Below are positions 8,562 through 17,010 of a stretch of DNA of 64,000 bases, in pieces. A program made the translations under genes and the position numbers. Location of the stretch: positions 62,001 through 126,000 of the forward strand of contig NZ_LFVY01000016.1 in NCBI RefSeq assembly GCF_001050155.1, written 5' to 3'. The notes under the pieces were generated by a model that was given only the letters and a program-made list of their open reading frames with translations, did not search any database and was not told where the DNA came from. The stretch is from Nitratireductor soli (GTDB lineage: Bacteria; Pseudomonadota; Alphaproteobacteria; Rhizobiales; Rhizobiaceae). Each line of letters opens with the position of its first letter. The stretch's first letter is position 1.

Positions 8562-9061
8562 ATGAGATACCCCGCCTCCGAGAAGCTGGAGATCATCCGG
8601 CTCGTTGAGCAATCGCATCTTCCGGCAAGGCGCATGCTGGAACAACCGGGCATTCCCGATCGACGTTCAATCGCGGGTACGACCGCTTCCTCACGGGCGG
8701 CGTTGATGCCCTGGAAGACAGCAAGCCCCAGCTCAGGCGGATCTGGAACCGCATTCCCAACGAGGTGCGCCAGAAGGTCATTGATCTTGCTCTCGATGAA
8801 CCGGAGCTGTCACCACGCGAGCTGGCGGTGACATTCACCGATACGCGAGGCTACTTCGTCTCGGAATCCTCGGTCTACCGCCTGCTCAAGGCGCAGGACC
8901 TGATCACCAATCCCGCCTTCATCGTCATCAAGGCCGCCGATGAGTTCCATGACAAGACGACGGCTCCGGACCAGCTGTGGCAGACCGACTTCACCCATCT
9001 GAAGGTCATCGGCTGGGGCTGGTTCTATCTGTCGACCATCCTCGATGACTACTCCCACTAG
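8562..9061 (+). pseudogene. IS3-family transposase OrfB, frameshifted and truncated
   Basis: Begins MRYPASEKLEIIRLVEQ, changes frame at about 8650-8660 (RSTFNRGYDRFLTGG continues in another frame), and then reads through QLWQTDFTHLKVIGWGWFYL, which holds the first Asp of the DDE catalytic triad. It stops at LDDYSH, so about the last 60 percent of the integrase domain including the second Asp region and the Glu is lost. Not functional. Confidence 0.8.
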
Positions 9062-9509
9062 ATTATTTTTCTGCCCTAATGAATTGATTTTCCTACAGAA
9101 AGCTTCCTTTTGGCGCCCAAAGCCGAGACTCGGGCCGTCAAAAAGTTATCCTTTTGATTTTGTTGTATTTTCTGGGAATTTTGGCGCAGAAAAAATTCTG
9201 TGAACTATCGGTATCTATCGATCGTTTCGCGGTGGGGCATAGACCTCAAACCTCAAATCTTGTGCTTCATAAAGTACCGTCAAAATCGGCGAAATCAATA
9301 CGCCCTCCTCCGTCCTAGATCGATGGGATGGCGGGTTGGCCTTGCCGATTGAAGGAGCCGAGAGGGGTTAGGCCTCTCCGACTGACTGATACGAAACCGC
9401 GGTTTTCAGCCATCAGAATTCGAGGACTTGTATCAAGACGATGACAGCGGGTTTGCCATATGCCGCGTTTGCTAACCGAGGTGATGCTAACCGGGGCATT
9501 TTCAAACTA
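9062..9509. repeat. Long direct repeat, copy 1
   Basis: A 448-bp AT-richer non-coding block that reappears at 14482-14931. By eye roughly three quarters or more of positions agree across the entire length, from TTTCTGCCCTAA at the left to GGGGCATTTTCAAACTA at the right. Inside is a dyad TCAAAAAG-TTAT-CCTTTTGA (9138-9157) and a second hairpin GAGAGG...CCTCTC near 9350. The left edge coincides with the truncation point of the IS3 element, the right edge lies 34 bp before the AbiEi start codon. No ORF is supported inside it. Confidence 0.8.
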
Positions 9510-9543
9510 GCGCCCGGTTTGAAGATAAGCTAGAACGTTCACC

Positions 9544-10386
9544 ATGAGTGAGCAAATCGCGGGAAAGCTGAAACAGCTTGAGCGCCTCCTCCCGGAGGGC
9601 TTGCTCATTGATTCCGCGTGGCTCTCCGCACGCGACTACTATGCTTCCCTGCGCACCAAATATGTCGCCTCGGGCTGGCTCGAACAGCCGGCACGCCGGG
9701 TCTATCGACGCCCCCGCGGGCAGTTGAGCTGGCAGCAGGTCATTATCTCACTCCAGACGCTACTCGGCCATCGCCTTGTCGTTGGTGGCCGGACGGCTCT
9801 CGAACTGCAGGGCTATGCCCATTACCTCTCGCACGGCGGTTCTGAGGTTTATCTTCACGGTCCAACGAAGCCGCCCAACTGGCTCACCGCTCTGCCACTC
9901 AAGGAAGAATTCGTCTACCGCAACAGCACACCGCTCTTTGGGAGCGACCTAGACGAGGTTGACTTCCCTCCCCTCGTTCCGGGTGCCGGCAAGCAAGGCG
10001 ACCGGCCTCTCCAGGAGGCCGGGTTGCGCTCGCTTGCCTGGGGACAATGGGATTGGCCGCTGACGGTTTCAGCACCGGAACGTGCCATCCTCGAGCTTCT
10101 CGACGAACTGCCCGACCATGAAAGCTTTCATCAGGTCGACGTGCTCATAGAGGGCCTGAGCGATCTTGCTCCACGACGGCTGCAGAAGCTGCTTGTCCGC
10201 TGTCGAAGCGTGAAGGTGAAGCGCCTCTTCTTCTTCTTCGCCGATCGGCATCGCCACGCATGGCTCAAACACATTGAGCGCGCTGCGATCGAGCTTGGCT
10301 CGGGCAAGCGCATGCTGGTCAAGGAGGGGCGCTACGATCCCGTCTATCAAATCACCGTGCCGAAAGAACTGGATGAGGCACCCTGA
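9544..10386 (+). CDS. AbiEi-type antitoxin/transcriptional regulator
   Basis: A 280-aa protein with an N-terminal winged-HTH-like region (about 10-60, LRTKYVASGWLEQPARRVYRR) and a larger C-terminal domain (about 80-270), as in AbiEi antitoxins of type IV toxin-antitoxin pairs. AbiEi represses its own promoter and neutralises AbiEii. Its stop overlaps the AbiEii start as TGATG, the usual coupling. No clear ribosome site is seen before ATG 9544. The long repeat just upstream likely contains the promoter. Confidence 0.8.
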   Translation: MSEQIAGKLKQLERLLPEGLLIDSAWLSARDYYASLRTKYVASGWLEQPARRVYRRPRGQLSWQQVIISLQTLLGHRLVVGGRTALELQGYAHYLSHGGSEVYLHGPTKPPNWLTALPLKEEFVYRNSTPLFGSDLDEVDFPPLVPGAGKQGDRPLQEAGLRSLAWGQWDWPLTVSAPERAILELLDELPDHESFHQVDVLIEGLSDLAPRRLQKLLVRCRSVKVKRLFFFFADRHRHAWLKHIERAAIELGSGKRMLVKEGRYDPVYQITVPKELDEAP

Positions 10387-11300
10387 TGGCTTTTGCTGAT
10401 GCCTACCGCAACCAAGTCGCGCTCCTGATCCGCGCGCTGCCTTCCGTCGCAGCAGAAGAGTGCTTTGCGATGAAGGGCGGCACGGCCATCAATCTCTTCA
10501 TCCGGGACCTGCCACGGCTCTCGGTCGATATCGACCTCACCTATCTGCCGGTTCAGGAACGTGCGGCCTCGCTAGCTGCGATCGACGCGGCGATGCTGCG
10601 CATCGCAGAGCGCATCACTCAAGCGGTTCGTGGCACCCGCGTCGCCCCTTCGCGCTCGCGCGAAAACGTCGTCACCAAGCTCGTGGTCCGGAGCGACAGT
10701 GCCCAAATCAAGATCGAGGTCACGCCGGTCCTGCGAGGCCGCGTATTCGAGCCCGAGATACGTCTCGTCTCATCCAGCGTCGAAGACGAGTTTGGTTTCG
10801 CGGAAATGCAGATTGTCTCCTTCCCCGATCTCTACGCCGGCAAGATAGTCGCTGCATTTGACCGGCAGCATCCGCGTGATCTCTTCGATGCGCGCGACCT
10901 CCTAGCAAACGAAGGCATCGACGACGCGCTGCGGCGGACCTTTCTCGTCTACCTCATCAGCCACGACCGGCCCATGGCCGAGGTGCTTGCGGCGCGCCGC
11001 AAGGACATCAAGGCTGAGTTCGAGCGCGGCTTCGTCGGCATGACGCAGCAGCCGGTCGCACTAGACGACCTTCTGGCAGCGCGTGAAACGCTGATCAGCG
11101 AAGTCGTCGGCTCAATGCCTGATGCTCACCGCCAATTCCTGTTGGCATTCGAACGAGGCGAGCCCAATTGGTCAACAATCGACTTGGAGGCAGCCGCTAA
11201 CCTGCCGGCCGTGCGATGGCGGCAACAGAATCTCGATCGCATGAGTGCTGAGAAGCGGGGGACGCTGGTGAAACAGCTTGAAGAGGTCTTGGCGAGATAG
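10386..11300 (+). CDS. AbiEii/AbiGii-family nucleotidyltransferase toxin
   Basis: A 304-aa toxin-type nucleotidyltransferase. Motif I is GGTAINLF (31-38) followed by RLSVDIDL with the metal-binding aspartates D48 and D50; a basic strand TKLVVRSDSAQIKIEV carries the third acidic position; motif IV is RDLFDARDLL. Relatives block growth (abortive infection) by transferring nucleotides to tRNA or other acceptors. All motifs appear intact. Downstream, the DUF3883 gene begins inside its 3' end, so the three genes may be one operon. Confidence 0.85.
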   Translation: MAFADAYRNQVALLIRALPSVAAEECFAMKGGTAINLFIRDLPRLSVDIDLTYLPVQERAASLAAIDAAMLRIAERITQAVRGTRVAPSRSRENVVTKLVVRSDSAQIKIEVTPVLRGRVFEPEIRLVSSSVEDEFGFAEMQIVSFPDLYAGKIVAAFDRQHPRDLFDARDLLANEGIDDALRRTFLVYLISHDRPMAEVLAARRKDIKAEFERGFVGMTQQPVALDDLLAARETLISEVVGSMPDAHRQFLLAFERGEPNWSTIDLEAAANLPAVRWRQQNLDRMSAEKRGTLVKQLEEVLAR

Positions 11301-12156
11301 GCGAAGCGATGGCGGAGATGGGGGTGTCTGGACCGAGGAGCAGAACGACGCGATCGTTGCGGACTACTTCGCAATGCTCGCCGACGACATCGCCGGCCGC
11401 CCATACAGCAAGGCCGAGCACAACCGGCTCCTGCAAGCGGTAATTGGGCGGCCTCGGGGTTCCATAGAATATAAGCACCAGAACATCAGCGCGGTGCTAA
11501 AGGGCCTCGGCGAAGATTGGATCCCAGGCTACAAGCCGGCCTTCAATTTCCAAGCCTCGCTTATCGATGCCGTAGTACGCTGGCTCGAGCGTCATCCGGA
11601 TTGGCTTGTCCCGGCCGCGCGGATGGCAATGGGGCCGTCGCTATCGGCGCTTCGGGAAGAAGCGATGTTGTGGATCGGCCCGCCGCCGACGCACAGCAAT
11701 GCGCCGCCGCCCGATGAACTCGAGCAAATGACCGCCATCGCCCGGAAGTACGACGTGGCCGAACGTGATGCTCGCAATCGTGCGCTGGGTCGCGCTGGCG
11801 AGGAGCGTATCCTCGCCAATGAACGTGCCAGCCTTCTTGCCGCCGGTCGAACCGATCTTGCCGAACGCATCCGCTGGGTGTCGCATGTCGATGGCGACGG
11901 TGCCGGCTATGACATCCTTAGCTTCGATCCTGACGGTAGCGGTCGGCTGATCGAGGTGAAGACGACCAAAGGCTGGGAGCGCACACCGTTTCACATCACG
12001 CGTAATGAACTGGCCGTTGCTGAGGAGCGCCGCAATGACTGGCGACTAGTGAGGTTGTGGAATTTCGCGCGGGAGCCGCGAGCATTTGAGTTGCGGCCGC
12101 CGTTGGAGGCGCATGTGTCGCTGATGGCAACCAGTTATCAGGCCGATTTCTTATAA
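11278..12156 (+). CDS. DUF3883 domain protein, PD-(D/E)xK nuclease-like
   Basis: About 292 aa. The N-terminal half (EEQNDAIVADYFAML, GRPYSKAEHNR, GSIEYKHQNISAVL) is a helical region common in these proteins. The C-terminal DUF3883 domain has the restriction-endonuclease pattern GYDILSFD (D212) and RLIEVKTT (E226, K228). DUF3883 is often found in defence islands. The only start in frame is TTG at 11278 within the AbiEii gene; ATG at 11309 lies in another frame and would need a one-base change near 11323 to join, so the N-terminus may be frameshifted or the start is unusual. A decayed copy of its C-terminus lies at 14944-15019. Confidence 0.75.
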   Translation: MKRSWRDRRSDGGDGGVWTEEQNDAIVADYFAMLADDIAGRPYSKAEHNRLLQAVIGRPRGSIEYKHQNISAVLKGLGEDWIPGYKPAFNFQASLIDAVVRWLERHPDWLVPAARMAMGPSLSALREEAMLWIGPPPTHSNAPPPDELEQMTAIARKYDVAERDARNRALGRAGEERILANERASLLAAGRTDLAERIRWVSHVDGDGAGYDILSFDPDGSGRLIEVKTTKGWERTPFHITRNELAVAEERRNDWRLVRLWNFAREPRAFELRPPLEAHVSLMATSYQADFL

Positions 12157-12341
12157 GGGCCGACGGCGGAATGTCCGGGTCGGACGGAAATTGAAAGATA
12201 AGCTGCCGTTCGGTTCGTGACCCCAATTCCCGATTGAGAGCTCTCCGGTATTCGCTCGAAAGCGGACTGGCCTCCATTTGTGCGCAGCGTTCGGAAGCTG
12301 CTATCGTGCATGGGCTAGGGTAGAGGAAGGTAATAACGACC

Positions 12342-12521
12342 TTGCGAAGTTCCCCCTACGAAGAAATAGGTGAGAAGGCCCCTGCTCCGCAACTCCGACC
12401 ATCTGCGCTGCGGGCCGCAGCAAACGAACAGATCGCAATTTCCTCGCCAATGAACTATGAGAAACGACGCGCTTTGGCCGAGATCGAATGCCGGCGAATG
12501 TTTGCGGATCGCAGGGCCTGA
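12342..12521 (+). CDS. Small hypothetical protein before HEPN gene
   Basis: A 59-aa frame from TTG 12342 (preceded by AGAGGAAGG) to TGA 12521, 9 bases before the HEPN gene. The product is strongly helical and basic at its end (MNYEKRRALAEIECRRMF). No family recognised. Its position directly before a predicted RNase toxin makes an antitoxin or regulator conceivable, but coding status itself is uncertain. The 185 bases before it (12157-12341) hold nothing recognisable. Confidence 0.35.
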   Translation: MRSSPYEEIGEKAPAPQLRPSALRAAANEQIAISSPMNYEKRRALAEIECRRMFADRRA

Positions 12522-12530
12522 TAGAGGAGC

Positions 12531-13766
12531 ATGCTTCGGCTGCCGACGAAGATTATGTCGAATGAAATCTCGAAGAAACTGATCGAGCAAATCGACCTCG
12601 CACACCGAGCGGATATTTCGCGCGTCCGCGATGCTGCAATGGGTATCAGCGGGCTGACGGCCGATCGACTGGCGAGCGCTGCTCTCGGCGACATTGTCAC
12701 CAGAAACAGCGTCTTGCAGGATACGTTGAAGGGCATCTACGGCGTTGGATCAATCCACGACGTTATCTCCGGCAGGATGCGGGGCAGCGATGCTTTCGCG
12801 ACCATCAACGACAGCCGTTGGCGCGAGGCGGTGATTGGCACCTTTCCGTCCGGCACCGCTGCGGCTCTAGCCCAAAGTCTCCACGGCCAGTTTTCGTTGC
12901 CGGACACCACCAAGATTTCCGAGTTGCTCTCGGGCATCGGTCGCTATCCCTCGGCGATGCGGGACGCATTTGGCGGCATGCGCGAGCTGCGGGAACGCTT
13001 ACGCGTGATGCAGTCGCCTTGGCTCGATCTCGAACGGGAACCCTTATCAATACGGGCCTTCGCCAACATCCAGGCGATCGGCGGCCTTGCGACCTCAACA
13101 AATTCCTATAGCAAGTCGATCACGGCAGCGCTGCGCTCGCAGCTAGGCGACTGGCGCGATCCGATCACCTTCGACGTGCCCAAGCTAGCTGATGCATTCG
13201 CACGCATCGAACTTTATAATAGTCGGGGCTTCAATCCGGACCTCACGCATTTCAGCGAGGAAGCCTATCAGGAGACGGTCGAGGTTTCCGGCCTTGTCCT
13301 GGATGACGCGGACGTTGAGACAGTCGATGGTGATGATGATCTTGAACTCAACTCGAGGGCATATCAGACCTTACTTCGCTTTGAGCGTGAAATCCGCGCC
13401 TTTATCGTGACGGTCATGAGCACTACCTTCGGACCGGATTGGATGAAACACCAGTTGCCTCCGACCATCCACGATCAGTGGCAGGCAAAGAAGACCGCTG
13501 CGCTCAAAGCTGGTGCGGACGATCTGCCGTTGATCGAGTATGCTGATTTCACCGATTACCTGCCCATTATCGAGCGTAAGGACAATTGGGTCAGTGTCTT
13601 CAAGCCCGTCTTCGGACGGCCCGAAGACATTCGGGAATCGCTTCAGCGACTTTATCCGGTTCGACTGGCAACGATGCACGCTCGCATCATCACACTCGAT
13701 GATGACTTGCTGCTGCGCTCTGAAACCACGCGCATGTTCACCAAGCTGCGCCGTCACAAGAGCTAG
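12531..13766 (+). CDS. Swt1-type HEPN domain protein (putative RNase)
   Basis: A 411-aa protein. The N-terminal ~270 residues are helical and unassigned. The C-terminal part (about 285-400: LRFEREIRAFI, FGPDWMKHQLP, ADFTDYLPIIERKDNW) matches Swt1-like HEPN domains, and it ends with YPVRLATMHARI, giving the RxxxxH RNase motif at R378 and H383. HEPN proteins cut RNA in abortive-infection and toxin-antitoxin systems. AGAGGAG directly precedes ATG 12531; a second ATG at 12555 is also possible. It sits between two long direct repeats with AbiE and DUF3883, so a defence role is likely. Confidence 0.7.
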   Translation: MLRLPTKIMSNEISKKLIEQIDLAHRADISRVRDAAMGISGLTADRLASAALGDIVTRNSVLQDTLKGIYGVGSIHDVISGRMRGSDAFATINDSRWREAVIGTFPSGTAAALAQSLHGQFSLPDTTKISELLSGIGRYPSAMRDAFGGMRELRERLRVMQSPWLDLEREPLSIRAFANIQAIGGLATSTNSYSKSITAALRSQLGDWRDPITFDVPKLADAFARIELYNSRGFNPDLTHFSEEAYQETVEVSGLVLDDADVETVDGDDDLELNSRAYQTLLRFEREIRAFIVTVMSTTFGPDWMKHQLPPTIHDQWQAKKTAALKAGADDLPLIEYADFTDYLPIIERKDNWVSVFKPVFGRPEDIRESLQRLYPVRLATMHARIITLDDDLLLRSETTRMFTKLRRHKS

Positions 13767-13884
13767 TCGAGGCGCCGCGCTACGCGTAAAGAATTCGAGA
13801 ACGCGGTTCCGCGCGCGATCACCCGCGACATCGACGACGGCAGGGCGTGGAATGCGACCGATTGAGCAGGGAATTAGTTTATCG

Positions 13885-14103
13885 CTATCCCTTCAGCTTG
13901 GCGAGCAACTGATCGTGCAGCTCTGCAATCCTGCGATTGAGGCCTTCGATCGTTCCAAGCGCGCCGATTGCGATCTGGACCGCCTCGGCGGGTATTGCCC
14001 GCTGTCCCACGCCGATCTTCACAATGCGGCCAAGTGAACGGCGCAGCCCGTCTTTGCCGAACTTGCCGTAGATGATTTCGTCGAGCGCATTGGCGGCCTC
14101 CAT
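13885..14103 (-). CDS. Small hypothetical protein
   Basis: A 72-aa frame starting MEAANALDEIIYGKFGKDGL and ending in a short amphipathic coiled coil (EGLNRRIAELHDQLLAKL). No family recognised. It is the second of two small reverse-strand frames lying between the HEPN gene and the second long repeat. Plausible as a small DNA- or protein-binding accessory protein; moderate coding look, nothing more. Confidence 0.45.
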   Translation of the reverse strand: MEAANALDEIIYGKFGKDGLRRSLGRIVKIGVGQRAIPAEAVQIAIGALGTIEGLNRRIAELHDQLLAKLKG

Positions 14104-14138
14104 GCCGCAACTCTCTCTTAGTGTATCGCGATAGCCGC

Positions 14139-14469
14139 TCAGGTCTCGCTGCTCCGTTCCACGTCGTCCGCCGTGGCTTCGAGCATCGCGGCAATGCCCG
14201 CGACGTCATCCCTTGTACCGGTGCCATCGGCAATGCGCTCGAGATACTGGCGCGAGCCGGCCGGTGAAAAGACAAGCGTATCGAGATTACGGGCGGCACC
14301 TCGCGAACGCCGGTTACGAAACGTCCCTGCGACCGCTTTCCCCCCATCGGTCAATCAATGCTGCAACATCCCTCAGGCACGCGATCAGCTCGCGGAGCCC
14401 TTTGGCGAGATCGGTGACCGATCCTGGAATGGCAACGACGGTGCCTTCAGATGTGATCCTTTCGTTCAT
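14139..14469 (-). pseudogene. Small hypothetical gene, probably frameshifted
   Basis: From ATG 14469 a 51-aa frame reads MNERITSEGTVVAIPGSV and LRELIACLRDVAALID before stopping at 14314. A second frame from about 14354 to 14139 continues with a protein-like stretch (RNLDTLVFSPAGSRQYLERI, then DDVAGIAAMLEATADDVE). One indel near 14345 would fuse them into a protein of about 110 aa. No family recognised. It starts 13 bases from the left edge of repeat copy 2, so the repeat may carry its promoter. Confidence 0.35.
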
Positions 14470-14481
14470 GGTCCCCACTCT

Positions 14482-14931
14482 AATATTCTTTCTGCCCTAA
14501 GGATTTGATTTTCCTGCAAAAAATATCCTTTTTGGCTCCCTGCGCCGCGATGGAGGCCGTCAAAATGTTAGCATTTTGATTTTGCAGGGTTTTTAAGGAA
14601 TTTCTGGGCAGAAATTTTTTTGTGGACTATCGGGATCTATCGACCGTTTCACAGTGAGGCATTGACCTCAAATCTCGAATCCCTTGCCTCCGATAAAGTA
14701 CCGTCAAAACCGGCGAAATCAATACATCCGCCCCTCATCCCAGATCGCTGGGATCAGGGCGGCCTTGCCGAACAAGGGAGCCGAGATGGGCTAAGCCTCT
14801 CTGGCTGGCTGACACCAAAGTGCGGTTTTCAGCGCCAGAATCCAAGGATTTGTATCAAGACGAAGACTGAGGGTTTGCCATATGCCATATTTGCTAACCG
14901 ACGCGACGCTAAACGGGGCATTTTCAAACTA
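14482..14931. repeat. Long direct repeat, copy 2
   Basis: The 450-bp counterpart of 9062-9509 in the same orientation. The internal dyad is here perfect: TCAAAATG-TTAG-CATTTTGA (14560-14579). It is followed at once by a remnant of a DUF3883 gene, whereas copy 1 is followed by AbiEi. Differences are spread evenly, so the copies are old or were acquired separately, not a fresh duplication. The 212 bases after it (to 15143) carry only gene remnants. Confidence 0.8.
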
Positions 14932-14943
14932 TCAGCAGCCACG

Positions 14944-15019
14944 TTTTTTGAGTTGCGCCCGCCCGCTGGAAGAGCGTGTGTCATTCATGGCGACTGCCTA
15001 CCAGGCAAATTTGTTCTGA
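14944..15019 (+). pseudogene. Remnant of a second DUF3883 gene (C-terminus)
   Basis: With one base removed near 14963 the sequence reads FELRPP-LEERVSFMATAYQANLF-stop, matching the last residues of the intact DUF3883 protein (FELRPPLEAHVSLMATSYQADFL). A further frame, 15020-15187, begins HPNEFSRGRYYQFLDNG and looks like the end of another protein, not recognised. Together these show that another defence module once followed repeat copy 2. Confidence 0.6.
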
Positions 15020-15142
15020 CACCCAAACGAGTTTTCGCGGGGGCGTTACTACCAGTTCCTCGACAACGGCGGGTCAGAATATCAGGGCAAGTTCGACCTG
15101 AACGCAGCGCGCAAGAGCATGCCTATCGTTCTCCGCTACACG

Positions 15143-15667
15143 TCACACCACCCGCACGAACACCCACCCCCCATTAATCTTCCATGATCGTGCGAGGCCG
15201 CGCCCCACAAGCCGATTTGCGACGCGACTGACGTCCCAGACGAGCTCTTCGATCGCATCGGCTAGTTCCACGGCATTGCGTGGTTGAACCTCGTCCATTG
15301 CGCTGAGAACGGCCGCTTCGATCTCGGGATTATAAGGCGGCTCCCGATTTCCCCCCTCAAATCGGTCGCACCACAGAATGTGACCACGCCAGACGATGAA
15401 GTGGCTTTCGCACCCTCCTTCACGCCACACTGAGGGAAAGAGGGTAAGTCCTTCTCCCCGCATATCAAAGCGCCATGCCTTGTCGGCGCGACTGTCCAGG
15501 TTGATTACTAACGTCTCGCCGCACCCATCAGGGCACGCCATGACAATCGATCTGGGTCGTGAGCGAAACACCATGGAAGCGTCGCCAGGGGTGCTGAGGC
15601 TTGCTTCAGCCTGGTCCCTGTACTCAGCATCGCCGACCAACCGGACCATTCGTGCAGGCTCTGTCAT
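15143..15667 (-). CDS. DUF6527 family putative metal-binding protein
   Basis: A 174-aa protein with the DUF6527 look: CPDGCGETLVINLD (C45, C49), a further C86, and FIVWRGHILWC (H96, C100), a likely zinc-binding set. A C-terminal winged-helix-like tail (VELADAIEELVWDVSRVANRL) follows. In other genomes this family ends operons encoding multi-ubiquitin, E2 and JAB-E1 proteins; its biochemical role is not established. Its ATG overlaps the E1 stop by four bases (ATGA), so it belongs to the same operon. Confidence 0.75.
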   Translation of the reverse strand: MTEPARMVRLVGDAEYRDQAEASLSTPGDASMVFRSRPRSIVMACPDGCGETLVINLDSRADKAWRFDMRGEGLTLFPSVWREGGCESHFIVWRGHILWCDRFEGGNREPPYNPEIEAAVLSAMDEVQPRNAVELADAIEELVWDVSRVANRLVGRGLARSWKINGGWVFVRVV

Positions 15668-17010
15668 TTGTCGCTCCTATTGTAACGTGTTGGCCGGACC
15701 GGCAGATTCCAGGTTGGCCCTTTAGCGAAGGCGCCCATTGAAGAGCAGGCCACGCAATTCGGCTGCACGGCGACAGCCATCTCCTTCACTCGGCCACGAA
15801 TGCCGTCATAAACCTGATAGCGTGGTTTGATCGGAACCGGCGTGACAGCCCCGAGCAGCATGGTCATCGAGAGCGAACTCACGGTAGAGTTGATCGACAA
15901 AACCGCGGGCTGGGGTTCGCGCTCGCCCTGTACATAAGGGTCCGCCGCGCGCTGCTCAGGCGTCAGCATCTCCCGCCGGATCGCCTCGCCGTCGAGTGCG
16001 CCCGAGCAGTTCAGGCAAGGAAGTCCGGGCGCAAGCATCTGCACGCGTCCCGTGATATGGCTGACGGCTCCGTTCGCGACAGTGATGCTGACGCCCATAT
16101 CAATTACGGGCACCAAATACTGGTACGCAGCTTGGTTGACGACCGCCCGGCTCGCATGGGAATCCGTGCACAACAGCACGAAATCGAAGGTTGTGATGAG
16201 CTTAGCTACCTCCTCGTCGACGATGTCGGCTTGAAGGGGGACCACCTTGGCATCAGGGTTAATGGCGCGGATCATCCTGGCCGCGACCTCGACCTTCGGC
16301 CGGCCAACGTCTGAGGGGACAGAGCCGACGAGGCGATTAAGATTCGTCTCCTCAACTAGGTCGTGGTCGATCACCGTGATCTGCCTGGCGCCGAGATGGG
16401 CAAGTTGCTGGCACTCGAGCGATCCCGTCCCACCCGCACCGATCACGCCGAAGTGGAGGCGGCGCAGCAGCCGTTGCCCCGGCGCTCCGAATGCCCTGAC
16501 CTGCCGGTCGTCGCGTTCCTGATCGGACACGCCGTGCATGGGCGAATGGAGCATGAGCCTCTCTCCCACTTCCCATACGTCAATCTCATCGTCCTTTCCG
16601 AGAGGGCGCGCACGGCAGCCCTGCGGCCCAATCACCAGTGCGACATGTGGCACTGGTGCCGCTCGCCGAACAAAATACGAATCCAGTTCCGTCTCGCCCG
16701 CATCGTCGACCGGCGAAAAATGCGGATGGCCGGGGCTGGCCGGATGCGTGTGGATCGCGATGACGGCCATGCCGGTGACCCTGCTGCGGTTTGCAACCTC
16801 GATGAGGAAAGACGATTTGAGGATCGCAGATACGCAGGTACGGCTCTCATACGCATCGTCCGGCACGGGTCTGGCGTCGGCGACGATCCATGTGTCACTA
16901 TGCGCATCGTGATGGGCATAGGCGATGGCACAGCTCTCCAGGTCATTGGCGTCGAGCAGCATCGACGCCAGATCGGAGTAGAGAGGTGCAGGAAAGCGGA
17001 CGCGGCTCAT
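15664..17010 (-). CDS. JAB-E1 fusion: JAMM peptidase plus ThiF/E1-like adenylating enzyme
   Basis: A 448-aa fusion. N-terminal JAB/JAMM domain (about 1-160): zinc motif H87-T-H89-P with S99 and D102. JAMM enzymes trim or remove ubiquitin-like proteins. C-terminal ThiF/E1 fold (about 180-445): nucleotide loop GAGGTGS (191-197), NLNR with the arginine finger (R226), CTDSHASR (D283), and two zinc knuckles CLNC (332-335) and CVAC (419-422). No cysteine is present in the crossover loop (348-375), where a catalytic E1 cysteine is normally found. ATG 17010 overlaps the E2 stop (ATGA). A longer frame upstream exists but overlaps the E2 gene. Confidence 0.88.
   Translation of the reverse strand: MSRVRFPAPLYSDLASMLLDANDLESCAIAYAHHDAHSDTWIVADARPVPDDAYESRTCVSAILKSSFLIEVANRSRVTGMAVIAIHTHPASPGHPHFSPVDDAGETELDSYFVRRAAPVPHVALVIGPQGCRARPLGKDDEIDVWEVGERLMLHSPMHGVSDQERDDRQVRAFGAPGQRLLRRLHFGVIGAGGTGSLECQQLAHLGARQITVIDHDLVEETNLNRLVGSVPSDVGRPKVEVAARMIRAINPDAKVVPLQADIVDEEVAKLITTFDFVLLCTDSHASRAVVNQAAYQYLVPVIDMGVSITVANGAVSHITGRVQMLAPGLPCLNCSGALDGEAIRREMLTPEQRAADPYVQGEREPQPAVLSINSTVSSLSMTMLLGAVTPVPIKPRYQVYDGIRGRVKEMAVAVQPNCVACSSMGAFAKGPTWNLPVRPTRYNRSDK

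Larger units (their letters stand above)
8125..9061 (+). mobile_element. Truncated IS3-family insertion sequence
   Basis: Contains orfA and orfB of an IS3-type element. The left end is placed near TGTCCGGGTTC at about 8125; the right end is missing because orfB stops in mid-domain at 9061 exactly where the 448-bp repeat begins. The element is inactive: orfA is shortened, orfB is frameshifted and truncated. Its breakpoint marks the left edge of the defence island. Confidence 0.75.

Noticed and set aside
8528-8565. Programmed -1 frameshift at the A6G run of the IS3 orfA
   Set aside because: The -1 frame only extends OrfA by SMIADGGDDE and stops; it does not enter orfB, so it looks like a lost base and not a fusion signal.
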